Assembly (NCBI GenBank): GCA_964498785.1
Contig: CAZCJL010000013.1
Span: 1-64,000, forward strand
Reading direction: 5' to 3'
Length of the DNA stretch: 64,000 bases
Source: Mariaggregatimicrobium sp964498785
GTDB taxonomy: Bacteria > Zhuqueibacterota > Zhuqueibacteria > Thermofontimicrobiales > Thiofontviventaceae
Shown piece after piece: positions 1-7,931 of the stretch. The notes under the pieces were generated by a model. The model ran no database searches and had not been told where the DNA came from. It worked only from the letters and a program-made list of their open reading frames with translations. Position 1 is the stretch's first letter. Each line of letters starts with the position of its first letter. Made by a program: the position numbers and the translations under genes.

Positions 1-72
1 TTCCGCAATCAGAACATGCTTTTCTTTGCAGGTATGATATAAATTTTTATCTCACGTATTCACATTGAAAAG

Positions 73-95
73 GGAGGCTCCTGCATTCGCAGGAG
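73..95. repeat. Short hairpin, REP-like intergenic repeat fragment
   Basis: A perfect 7-bp stem (CTCCTGC / GCAGGAG) with a 4-nt loop is followed by AGTGACG. This resembles the dispersed repeats built around 'CCTGCGAATGCAGG' found between genes in many bacteria. That it is repeated elsewhere in this genome is inferred; no second full copy lies in this window. Confidence 0.35.
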
Positions 96-144
96 TGACG
101 CCTGAATAGTTACGTAATATTTTATAATTATGTTACTTTTTAAC

Positions 145-173
145 TTGACAATATTGGAAATGATTTATATATT
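145..173 (+). promoter_or_regulatory. Sigma70-like promoter for the serine-palmitoyltransferase-like gene
   Basis: TTGACA at 145-150 is followed after 17 bp by TATATT at 168-173, a near-consensus sigma70 promoter. The same TATATTTG also fits the Bacteroidota -7 pattern TAnnTTTG. Transcription would start near position 180, about 70 bp before the TTG start of the next gene. Confidence 0.6.
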
Positions 174-248
174 TGTACGACATAACAAAGCTATTTAGCT
201 CAGGATGGCGTCATTATTCAAATTATTAAAAAATTAAAGGAGATTAAA

Positions 249-1436
249 TTGGATTTATTCGAAAAGTGCAGAAAGTTCACAAGAGCTGAAGAAGCGATGA
301 ACTCTGGATACTATCCTTATTTCAAAGCCATTCAGTCTGGTGCTGGCTCAAGAGTACTGATCGACGGACGTGAGTTCATTATGATCGGTTCCAATAATTA
401 TCTCGGATTAACTCAGGATGCGCGAGTTAAACAAGGCGCTATTGACGCCCTGGAAAGATTTGGTTCCGGGTGCACAGGATCCCGTTTTTTAAACGGAACA
501 CTTACAATTCATGAAGAGCTTGAAGAAAAACTCGCGGATTTTGTTAATAAAGATTCAGCATTGGTTTTCTCGACAGGATTTCAAACGAATCTTGGAGCGA
601 TTTCGACTCTCATTGGCAAAAACGATCTTATTTTTGCTGATCGCACTAACCATGCAAGTATTGTTGATGGCTGCCGACTCTCTTTTGGTAAAACTCTGAA
701 ATTTAAGCACAATAACATGGAAGACCTTGAGCGACTCCTTGAAGTTCACAAGGATTCTGACTGCGGGAAATTAATTGTCACCGATGGATTATTTAGTATG
801 GAGGGTGATATTATTAATCTGCCGGAAGTTACTAAATTAGCGAAAAAATACAAGGCATGTGTTATGGTAGACGATGCCCACTCAACTGGCGTGCTTGGTA
901 AACACGGTCGCGGAACCGCAGAGCATTTTGGTCTTGAAAAGGACGTCGACTTGATTATGGGAACTTTCAGCAAGTCGTTTGCATCCCTGGGTGGTTTTAT
1001 CGCAGGAGACAAACAAGTAATCAGTTTTATAAAGCATCATGCCCGGTCTTTAATTTTTTCAGCCAGTATGCCGCCATCGGCTGTTGCGACAGTTTTAAAA
1101 GCCCTCGAAATTCTTCAAAATGAACCGGAACGAATTGAAAATCTGTGGAAGAACACAAAAAAAATGAAAAATGGCTTTGACGATCTTGGCTTTAATACCG
1201 GAAATTCTCAATCTCCGATTATTCCGATAATTATAGGAGAAGACTTAAATACATTTTACTTCTGGAAAATGCTTTTTGAAAATGGTATTTTCACCAATCC
1301 GGTAATCAGTCCGGCAGTAGAACCTGGACGCTCTCTTCTTCGTACGAGCTACATGGCAACCCACACAGAAGAAGAACTTGATAAAGTACTGGAAATTTTC
1401 GAAAAAGTTGGCAAACAAACAGGACTTATTTCTTAG
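249..1436 (+). CDS. Alpha-oxoamine synthase, serine palmitoyltransferase-like
   Basis: A PLP-dependent enzyme of the alpha-oxoamine synthase family (serine palmitoyltransferase, KBL, BioF, ALAS), which condenses an amino acid with an acyl-CoA. The 395 residues match the family length. Visible motifs are the substrate-site NHASI (His135), DDAHSTG (Asp209, His211) that contacts PLP, and GTFSKSFAS with Lys242 as the Schiff-base lysine. The N-terminal 'YYPYF' and 'GSNNYLGLT' segments are most like bacterial serine palmitoyltransferases, and there are no biotin or threonine-degradation genes nearby. Sphingolipid synthesis is therefore the best guess, but KBL or BioF activity cannot be excluded. 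The start is TTG, supported by AAAGGAGA about 5 nt upstream. The gene is monocistronic, behind a strong promoter and followed by an inverted-repeat region. Confidence 0.8.
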   Translation: MDLFEKCRKFTRAEEAMNSGYYPYFKAIQSGAGSRVLIDGREFIMIGSNNYLGLTQDARVKQGAIDALERFGSGCTGSRFLNGTLTIHEELEEKLADFVNKDSALVFSTGFQTNLGAISTLIGKNDLIFADRTNHASIVDGCRLSFGKTLKFKHNNMEDLERLLEVHKDSDCGKLIVTDGLFSMEGDIINLPEVTKLAKKYKACVMVDDAHSTGVLGKHGRGTAEHFGLEKDVDLIMGTFSKSFASLGGFIAGDKQVISFIKHHARSLIFSASMPPSAVATVLKALEILQNEPERIENLWKNTKKMKNGFDDLGFNTGNSQSPIIPIIIGEDLNTFYFWKMLFENGIFTNPVISPAVEPGRSLLRTSYMATHTEEELDKVLEIFEKVGKQTGLIS

Positions 1437-1467
1437 CCATACCTCGACCGTCAGAACCCGATCGAAT

Positions 1468-1542
1468 AATGTAATCGTACCACGTTCTTTTATTACATTT
1501 TTATCAAAAATATGACGCATACAAACTCAAAGAACGTGGTAC
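1468..1542. repeat. Interlocking inverted repeats after the PLP-enzyme gene
   Basis: Two complementary pairs interleave here. AATGTAAT at 1468-1475 pairs with ATTACATT at 1492-1499. The 14-nt GTACCACGTTCTTT at 1477-1490, inside that loop, is perfectly complementary to 1529-1542. It could be a decayed mobile repeat or a structured 3' end of the upstream mRNA. No U-tract follows, so an ordinary terminator is unlikely. The rest of the gap to 1737 is AT-rich with nothing else I can identify. Confidence 0.5.
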
Positions 1543-1737
1543 ACCACAATTTCTCAGATACTATTTTTATCACATTGAATCCCTCAATTTAATGTTCCAA
1601 ACCTTTAAAACGGTTTTTATTTTTTATTTGTGTTTGTTTCTAAATATAATAAATATTTATCATTTTTTTTATTGACTTTTCTTTATTTTTGTTTTATTTT
1701 AATGAGTCAAGCAGAGAGATTGTTAGCGGAGGCCTTA

Positions 1738-2274
1738 ATGAATAAAGTAGTCATCGTGGATGTTCAAACAAAGAAAAGTTACGATGATGTTGGTGGTAAA
1801 AGAAATATGAATCACATGGGAGTTTCGGTAGCTGGCCTATTTAATTACGAAAAAAAAGAACTAACTTTTTATAAACAAGAGCAAATGCCCCAGTTTATCG
1901 AAGTCCTCCAAGCTTCCGAATTAGTTGTCGGGATTAATTTAAAGCGGTTTGTATTCAAACTGTTAGCTTCTATGTTTGACAATAATTTTTCTTGTTTGAA
2001 TTCGATAGATGTATTAGAATACTTTAAGAAAAAATTAAGCTTTAAACCCACTATTGAAGGTCTTTTCAGAGGAACGTTGGATGTCAGCAAATCTTTGCCG
2101 AATGATAATTATATCCCTCGTTTATTTAAAGAGGGGAGAATTGACGAAATTCATACCATTTGTGAAGATAATATAACAGACTTAAAAAAATTCTACGACT
2201 TCGGGAAAGAAAAGGGATATATTTTTTACGTGGATAAAACAGGCCAACGCTGGAAAATCTCCGTTAACTGGTAA
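1738..2274 (+). CDS. RNase H-like (DEDD exonuclease-fold) protein lacking catalytic acids
   Basis: The 178 residues follow the pattern of a family of stand-alone RNase H-like domains related to those on some DEAD/DEAH helicases: strand with 'VDVQTKKSYDDVGG', then 'MGVSVAGLFNY', 'LVVGINLKRF', 'RLFKEGRIDEI' and a C-terminal 'YFVDKTGQRW'-like strand (here YVDKTGQRW). From memory the family normally shows D-x-E in the first motif, N-x-x-x-F-D in the second and Y-C-x-x-D in the third. Here these read D8-V-Q10, NLKRF-V72 and IC-E-D-N145, so three metal-binding acids are replaced. The fold is probably kept without nuclease activity. The ATG at 1738 has GCGGAGG just upstream; earlier in-frame starts at 1630 and 1702 lack one. 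It stands alone between two unrelated genes. Confidence 0.6.
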   Translation: MNKVVIVDVQTKKSYDDVGGKRNMNHMGVSVAGLFNYEKKELTFYKQEQMPQFIEVLQASELVVGINLKRFVFKLLASMFDNNFSCLNSIDVLEYFKKKLSFKPTIEGLFRGTLDVSKSLPNDNYIPRLFKEGRIDEIHTICEDNITDLKKFYDFGKEKGYIFYVDKTGQRWKISVNW

Positions 2275-2338
2275 GTCCCTCCCTGATTTTATATATTGAT
2301 CGTCTCATTAATTTACCTGCTAATAAGGAGTTAGGAGC

Positions 2339-3295
2339 ATGGCATTGTATAGATTCTGGATCATTGCCTTATTAGTAACTATTTTTATTTTGGCGTATTC
2401 TTCTGTGCTAAATAATTATCATAAACGACAATTGTCGTTAGAAAAAAAAATAACTGACAATCCTGTTGTGGTTGCGCCGGAAGCACAACAATATATTTCA
2501 CCGGATTCGATTTTAAATCTGGCAAAGCTATTTCAGCTTTCGACAAATGATCTGCGACATTTGTTCACGGATTCTTTGATAAAAAACGGAAATTTCAAAC
2601 AACGAATTGAATATTATTCGGAGCTTGGTTTAGAAACACCCTACATGTTATCCTCGTTAGGTGAAGGAATACATGGTTTATATGACAAAGATCCATTGAT
2701 CGATCTAACTCAGGTTGATTGTATGACGTTTTGTGAGCAAATTCTTGCGCTGTCGATTTCACCCAATTACGACGAATTCTTCCGTATTCTTCAAAAGATC
2801 AGATATACTGGTGAGGTGGTAAATATTAAAATGCGCAATCATTATGTTATAGCAGACTGGTTAGTCAATAATAAATGGTTGGTGGAAGACGTAACTCAAG
2901 CAATCGGAGGTGGTTTGTGTAAGGTAATGACGAAAACAATAGATCGCCGCTCATTTTTGCTCTCTCTGAGCATAAAGGATTCTTTGAATGATATTCCTGG
3001 CCCGGAGAAACTGTCACAGCTTTATATCCCCAAAAAGGCTATGTTGGAGATAAAGCCAAAACTCGAAAATGGTGACATTGTTTGTCTTGCAACTCACAGA
3101 AAAGGCATCTTTGTCTTTCACATGGGATTTATTATACGAAATACGGATGAAATTATCTATTTCCGCAATGCAAGCAGTTCCAGCCAAAAAGTTATTGATG
3201 AGCCATATATTGAATTATATAATCGTTTATTGAGAAAAAAATTTGCAGCAGGTATAATAATTTTCAGAGTCCGCTCAAATTTTTCTTTGAAATAG
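2339..3295 (+). CDS. DUF1460 family N-acetylmuramoyl-L-alanine amidase-like protein
   Basis: A 318-residue protein with an N-terminal membrane anchor or signal (residues 5-25), then a papain/NlpC-like domain of the DUF1460 type. Landmarks are VDCMTF with the putative nucleophile Cys128, MRNHYVIADW, and GDIVCLATHR followed by HMGF with His261 as the likely catalytic base. Family members act on cell-wall peptides, so a periplasmic role in peptidoglycan turnover is expected. The ATG is preceded by TTAGGAGC. It stands 64 bp after the RNase H-like gene and 48 bp before the lipoprotein gene. The substrate is inferred from the family. Confidence 0.75.
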   Translation: MALYRFWIIALLVTIFILAYSSVLNNYHKRQLSLEKKITDNPVVVAPEAQQYISPDSILNLAKLFQLSTNDLRHLFTDSLIKNGNFKQRIEYYSELGLETPYMLSSLGEGIHGLYDKDPLIDLTQVDCMTFCEQILALSISPNYDEFFRILQKIRYTGEVVNIKMRNHYVIADWLVNNKWLVEDVTQAIGGGLCKVMTKTIDRRSFLLSLSIKDSLNDIPGPEKLSQLYIPKKAMLEIKPKLENGDIVCLATHRKGIFVFHMGFIIRNTDEIIYFRNASSSSQKVIDEPYIELYNRLLRKKFAAGIIIFRVRSNFSLK

Positions 3296-3343
3296 TTGTT
3301 TTAATTAATATATTTGATTATGCACATTATTGAGGAATTGAAA

Positions 3344-3721
3344 ATGATATACCTGATTTTATGTTCAAAAAAGATGTCTTTTCTTTTAGTCCTAATAGCT
3401 TTAACTGTTGCGATCAGTTGCAAAGACCCTGAAATCGAAGAAAAAATTGATCCCGGTTTAAAATCAGAATTAATGAAATTAAAAAAATCCAATCAGTTGG
3501 ATAATAACATTACTATTTTGTTCAAAGTCAATGAAAAATTGACCGAAGTTCATCATCTCATGTTAGAAAAGAACAATGTCGTTATAAATGCAAATATTGG
3601 TAACATTTATACCGCAGTTATTCCGGCTCGTTCAATTTACGATTTTGCTAAAATGAGATTTGTTGAATATATACAGGGACAAAAGCAATTGAAAACTCAG
3701 GCGGACGATCAAACAAATTAA
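3344..3721 (+). CDS. Small lipoprotein resembling a subtilase propeptide (I9-like)
   Basis: A 125-residue exported lipoprotein: hydrophobic segment LLVLIALTVAISC with a lipobox cysteine, then an acidic linker and one small alpha/beta domain. The mature part resembles the prodomain of the subtilase encoded next. Shared patterns are 'KIDP-x-L' followed by 'NQL', a strand 'ITILFKV' aligning with 'TNVLIKT', then 'A-x-IGNI' and a closing 'YIQ'. Subtilase prodomains fold their protease and inhibit it, so this may be an envelope-anchored inhibitor or chaperone for the neighbour. That function is inferred from similarity and adjacency. The ATG at 3344 follows TGAGGAATTG; an ATG at 3374 is also possible. 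Confidence 0.6.
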   Translation: MIYLILCSKKMSFLLVLIALTVAISCKDPEIEEKIDPGLKSELMKLKKSNQLDNNITILFKVNEKLTEVHHLMLEKNNVVINANIGNIYTAVIPARSIYDFAKMRFVEYIQGQKQLKTQADDQTN

Positions 3722-3820
3722 ATTATAACGTTGCTTTTTTGAGTGAGCTTCTATTTCATTCGGTTGTTACAACAAAATATAAATATCTGTGCAGGTAAAC
3801 GTGGGGAAGGAGATAACATA

Positions 3821-6748
3821 ATGAAGAATAAACATATATTTATTATTTCACATATCGTTTTTTTTATATTTTTTTTTCTGTCAGTAAACGCATCCGAAAT
3901 TTCAAAAATTGATCCGCATCTGCAATTGCTTATCAAAAATAATCAGCTTAACAAACTGTATCAAATCCATAAATTTGGAATGTCAAAACCGCAGGCAGTT
4001 TCGTACACCAATGTGTTAATTAAAACAGATGCAGATAAACACACATTATCGCAGTATGGCATCGACGTTCAGGCGCGCATTGGTAACATTGTTTCTGCGA
4101 GTGTGGCTATTGATAATTTATCTGCTATCTCCGGCTTACCAGAAATTCGGTATATTCAAGCCCCTAAATTATCGAAAACATTACTCGATTTGAGCGTCAC
4201 TGATACAAGAGCGAATTTTATCACTCGTGATTATGGCGCCACAGGGAAAGGCGTTATCGTTGGTATCATTGATACGGGTATCGATATTTTTCATGAGGAT
4301 TTTAGAAATTCCAACAGCTCTACGCGTATTAAATTTCTGCTGGACTTTAGTTATCCGGGAGATCTGGATGGCGATGAAAAGCTTGATGGGCCTGACCAAT
4401 ATGGCGGAACGCTTTATACTGAACAAGATATTAACAACGCCATCATGGGCGTCATTACAATTCCGTCAAAAGATGTTGTGGGGCACGGCACGCATGTCGC
4501 GGGAATTGCTGCTGGTAATGGCCGCTCCACCTCGAATAATTTTCCTCCTTTTCAGTATGTGGGTCTTGCCCCGGAGGCTGATCTGATTATTGTAAAAGCA
4601 ACACGTGTACAGGGTTCGAATAGTTTCGTAAGCACGGATTATTTCAATGCCCTGGCCTTTATTGATAGCATTGCCGCTGTACAGGGTAAGCCTTATGTCG
4701 TGAACATTAGTCTCGGCGGAAATGATGGCCCGCACGATGGCACATTGCTTGAAGAACAAGCCATTGACCAGCTTATTGGTGAAGGACATCCGGGAAAAGC
4801 CGTGGTTATCGCGTCAGGAAACGATGGGGATAAAAATATTCATTTTAGTGGCACTTTTACGGATGCTGTTACATCGTTTGAATCAAAATTAAAAATTGAA
4901 GAATTTGAAGCAAATTCAAATACTTACGATGACTTTGTCCTGCTTGAAATGTGGTATGATGGTACTGCAAATCATTCAGTTAAACTCACTGGCCCGGATG
5001 GTACTGCATACGGACCAGTGAGCAGCGGTAGTGAATTTTCCAGAAACACAGATAATGGCGCAATCAATATCTTAAATGCTTCTGATGGTCTCCATCCGTT
5101 TAATAATGATAAGCAGGCAATTATTCAATTATTTGATGCGACATCGGACAAGCCCCTAAAATCAGGCGATTGGAAAATAGTGATTACAGGTACCTCTGGT
5201 CGATTTGATGTATGGATGAGTGGCGCCTCCATGTCACCAGCGCCTCAATTTTCTGGAAATGTCGACAAAACAATGCTCATTTCCAATCCCGGTACCTCGA
5301 TAAATTCCATTACTGTTGGCGCACATGTAACTAAAACGTCGTGGACAGATGTAGATGGTAACCAGCTTCGCCCGGATCCGGAGCCCACACCAAACGGAAT
5401 TTCATTATTTTCCAGCCCCGGGCCAACACGTGATTTTCGTACAAAACCGGAAATTACAGCGCCAGGCGAAATGATTGCATCCTCATACTCGGCCGATGCG
5501 CCACCTGATGGGGAATACACAATATTCAACACCGGAAATGAGAATTTCCTGAACGGATATATTGCTCAGGACAACAGACATGCATTGTCACAGGGAACCA
5601 GTATGGCTGCGCCGCATGTGACCGGAGTTGTGGCATTAATGTTGGAAAAATTCCCGAATTTAGATGCTGCTGAAATTAAAGAAACGCTAATATCAACAGC
5701 TCGTAAAGATCAATTTACGTTAAACGTCCCTAATAATCACTGGGGATACGGAAAATTGAATGCATTTCAGGCGATGAATCGCATTGCCGGGCAAACACAA
5801 TCTCCCGATCTGGTGGTTTCATTCTTACAAAACAGTGTATTAACACAATTTCTTGATTTCTATTTGGTCGCTCATAAACCACTTCAATCCGTGCCAACGT
5901 CAACTTTTAAAATCAATAATGGTGCGCCCGAATCCGTGACATTGGCCGAGCAGGATCAGCAAATTTACAAGGGAGAATATGAATTTACAGAAGACGGCTC
6001 TGCCACGGTCACAATTAAGGCGACTATTCAGGGAGAATCTGAAACGACAATTACAGAATATTTTGGGATTAAATTGTTGAAACCTGGCCACAAGTCATCA
6101 TTTTCTTATGATAATTTACAATTGGAATTTTCTGATGTCAGTCTTAATAAACAAGCTTATATTACCATTTTTCCCAAACAAAATGAACAATATTCAGGTG
6201 AATTGCAATTGATTGGCCAGATATTTCAAATCGGTCCTGCAAATTATTCTCTGAATGAAAGAGTTGATTTGCAGATCAGTTACGACATCGCATTCCCCCT
6301 GATTGATAATGAAAACAGATTAGCTATTTTCAAGCAACAGGACGAGCAATGGATTCGGCTGGACAGCGATGTAAACACGGATCGAAAGATGATAAGCGCT
6401 TCAATTCAATCGTTTGGCACGTATGGTATTTTTTATGATAAAAATACGAGTAGAGATGAAAATTTTGCTTCCGTTTTTAAATTATTTCAGAATTATCCGA
6501 ATCCGTTCAATGGAAGCACCACTATTTCATTTCAGATACCAGAGACACAGCGCGTTCGCGTGAATGTTTATAATGTAAAAGGAGAACTGATTGCAAAGCT
6601 GTTCGACGGTATTAAGCAAGCAGGTCATCACTCTATGGATTGGCATGGTATGGATAACCAGGGCCAATCGGTTGCCAGCGGGCTATATATTTACAAACTT
6701 TCAACAGCAACTTATTCGAAAAGCACAAAAATGTTGTATCTAAAGTGA
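3821..6748 (+). CDS. Secreted S8 subtilisin-like protease with T9SS sorting domain
   Basis: A 975-residue secreted serine protease. Order: signal peptide (1-24), I9-like prodomain (about 28-118), S8 catalytic domain with Asp151 in GIIDTGID, His222 in GHGTHVAGIAAG and Ser594 in GTSMAAPH, and a large insert between His and Ser that looks like a jelly-roll/PA-type domain. Then come beta-rich domains (about 645-880) and a type A T9SS sorting domain from about 886, starting LFQNYPNPFNG and ending KMLYLK. It is probably carried to the outer membrane and exported or attached by T9SS. The start is the ATG behind GGGGAAGGAGAT; an upstream in-frame start at 3743 would mask the signal peptide. It is co-directional with the propeptide-like lipoprotein 99 bp upstream. 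Confidence 0.9.
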   Translation: MKNKHIFIISHIVFFIFFFLSVNASEISKIDPHLQLLIKNNQLNKLYQIHKFGMSKPQAVSYTNVLIKTDADKHTLSQYGIDVQARIGNIVSASVAIDNLSAISGLPEIRYIQAPKLSKTLLDLSVTDTRANFITRDYGATGKGVIVGIIDTGIDIFHEDFRNSNSSTRIKFLLDFSYPGDLDGDEKLDGPDQYGGTLYTEQDINNAIMGVITIPSKDVVGHGTHVAGIAAGNGRSTSNNFPPFQYVGLAPEADLIIVKATRVQGSNSFVSTDYFNALAFIDSIAAVQGKPYVVNISLGGNDGPHDGTLLEEQAIDQLIGEGHPGKAVVIASGNDGDKNIHFSGTFTDAVTSFESKLKIEEFEANSNTYDDFVLLEMWYDGTANHSVKLTGPDGTAYGPVSSGSEFSRNTDNGAINILNASDGLHPFNNDKQAIIQLFDATSDKPLKSGDWKIVITGTSGRFDVWMSGASMSPAPQFSGNVDKTMLISNPGTSINSITVGAHVTKTSWTDVDGNQLRPDPEPTPNGISLFSSPGPTRDFRTKPEITAPGEMIASSYSADAPPDGEYTIFNTGNENFLNGYIAQDNRHALSQGTSMAAPHVTGVVALMLEKFPNLDAAEIKETLISTARKDQFTLNVPNNHWGYGKLNAFQAMNRIAGQTQSPDLVVSFLQNSVLTQFLDFYLVAHKPLQSVPTSTFKINNGAPESVTLAEQDQQIYKGEYEFTEDGSATVTIKATIQGESETTITEYFGIKLLKPGHKSSFSYDNLQLEFSDVSLNKQAYITIFPKQNEQYSGELQLIGQIFQIGPANYSLNERVDLQISYDIAFPLIDNENRLAIFKQQDEQWIRLDSDVNTDRKMISASIQSFGTYGIFYDKNTSRDENFASVFKLFQNYPNPFNGSTTISFQIPETQRVRVNVYNVKGELIAKLFDGIKQAGHHSMDWHGMDNQGQSVASGLYIYKLSTATYSKSTKMLYLK

Positions 6749-6773
6749 TCTCAATTCCACAGGAGATAATAAG

Positions 6774-7391
6774 ATGAAAATATCAAAATACGTCACAATT
6801 TTAATGATCGCATTTCTCGTTGCCAGTTGCGGAGAGGACAACGGTTTTACACCGGTCACCAAAGAAGTGAAAGATTTAGTGGAAGACGGCTGGGAAACTT
6901 TTGGATATTCCGTTTTGGGAGCCGGAACTCTTGGTTATCAAAATGCTCTTGAAATTTTTAACGAGGCGATTAGCAAGGATAGCACTTATGCCGAAGCATA
7001 TAACGGAGCTGGCTGGGCCAGCGCCCGATTGGCACGCTTATCCGATGCTATTCAGTATTTTCAAGACGGTATTAACCTAAATGCAAATCTGATTGACGCC
7101 ATTGCCGGGCTGGCTTTCACTTATAATGCACAAAAATCGTATGCTGCTTCAAATACTCAAGCAATAAGTGCTATTAACCAGAATAATCAATGGCAATTCA
7201 GTTACGATCAGTCAGTAAATTATAAGGATTTATACGTTATTCTTGCAGAAAATTATTTTGCGTTAAAGAATTATTCGCAGAGTTTATATTACGTAAAATT
7301 ACTAAATCCTGGCTTCTCGGCAGATGTGAACACAATTGCCGGAAAATCTCTGTTGGCAGAAGAAATTGAGAGATTATTAGGATTTGCCTAA
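6774..7391 (+). CDS. TPR lipoprotein of unknown function
   Basis: A 205-residue lipoprotein: signal ending LVASC (Cys19), then at least two tetratricopeptide repeats. One runs from 'YQNALEIFNEAISKD' through 'AEAYNGAGWASARL'; the next covers 'DAIQYFQDGINLN'. TPRs bind peptides, so a scaffold or assembly role in the periplasm is likely. It starts 25 bp after the subtilase with ACAGGAGA in front, and a strong terminator follows, so it is probably the last gene of the lipoprotein-subtilase transcript. I do not recognise a specific family. Confidence 0.75.
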   Translation: MKISKYVTILMIAFLVASCGEDNGFTPVTKEVKDLVEDGWETFGYSVLGAGTLGYQNALEIFNEAISKDSTYAEAYNGAGWASARLARLSDAIQYFQDGINLNANLIDAIAGLAFTYNAQKSYAASNTQAISAINQNNQWQFSYDQSVNYKDLYVILAENYFALKNYSQSLYYVKLLNPGFSADVNTIAGKSLLAEEIERLLGFA

Positions 7392-7426
7392 AAGGGAACG
7401 GGAACAGTAATATGTTTTTTATCAAA

Positions 7427-7459
7427 CAAAAAAACCTCTCATTTTACGAGAGGTTTTTT
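7427..7459 (+). terminator. Rho-independent terminator after the subtilase/TPR genes
   Basis: An 8-bp stem AACCTCTC / GAGAGGTT with a 7-nt loop is flanked by an A-run and a T-run (TTTTTT), giving a strong terminator for the + strand transcript. Confidence 0.85.
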
Positions 7460-7499
7460 GTTTGTATTCAACGGATCGTAAACGATCGGTATTGTCCTG

Positions 7500-7706
7500 A
7501 CTTTGAGAGTTGTCCCCGCATAACGTCCCGGATTTACTGAAACCAAATTCCTGTAAATCATTTGCACGATTACTCTCAAAATGAAATGTCGTTACATCAT
7601 AAAAAACGACATCCACCGACGTATGAAATAAATCCTGTTGCCGATCAAAAATAGATGTCTCAATACGATAAATAATTGCCCTTCGAAAATCAAAATGTCG
7701 ATGCAT
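7500..7706 (-). pseudogene. IS1634-type transposase remnant
   Basis: On the minus strand an open stretch from 7706 reads through 'ETSIFDRQQDLF', 'VDVVFYDVTTFHFES' and 'LQEFGFSKSG' (the last ends near 7527). This is the characteristic catalytic-core neighbourhood of IS1634/IS4-superfamily DDE transposases, where the Asp of YDVTT is the first catalytic residue. The similarity then stops and the frame runs into a terminator region; both the N-terminal and C-terminal parts of a roughly 500-residue transposase are absent. I see no flanking inverted repeats. It is a dead fragment in a gap otherwise holding two terminators. Confidence 0.7.
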
Positions 7707-7837
7707 TTTCCATGAAAATGATAATATTTATTGTTCACAGGAATTTAATCTTTCCGCAACCAGTTATATTGTTCTTTAATGAGTTATGATGATTTTATAG
7801 CTGGATTTTGGATTTTTGCATTAACTGTCAAAGCGAG

Positions 7838-7868
7838 AAAAAGCCATTGCTTTTTACAATGGCCCTTT
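7838..7868 (-). terminator. Terminator of the ilv-leu-cimA operon
   Basis: The stem GCCATTG (7843-7849) / CAATGGC (7857-7863) is flanked by A and T runs on both sides. Read on the minus strand it ends in TTTTT, right after the last gene of the amino-acid operon. It could work in both directions. Confidence 0.8.
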
Positions 7869-7931
7869 TTCTGAAAAAGATTCTGATACGATCATCAGGT
7901 ATTGGGATTTTATTAAATGAACTATAATTTA

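Noticed and set aside
4227..4586. 119-codon + strand frame inside the subtilase
   Set aside because: It is an out-of-frame shadow over the Asp and His active-site region of a well-supported gene.
7422..7706. Treating the minus-strand frame as a functional 94-residue gene
   Set aside because: Only a central transposase segment is recognisable, both ends are missing and the frame runs through a terminator.
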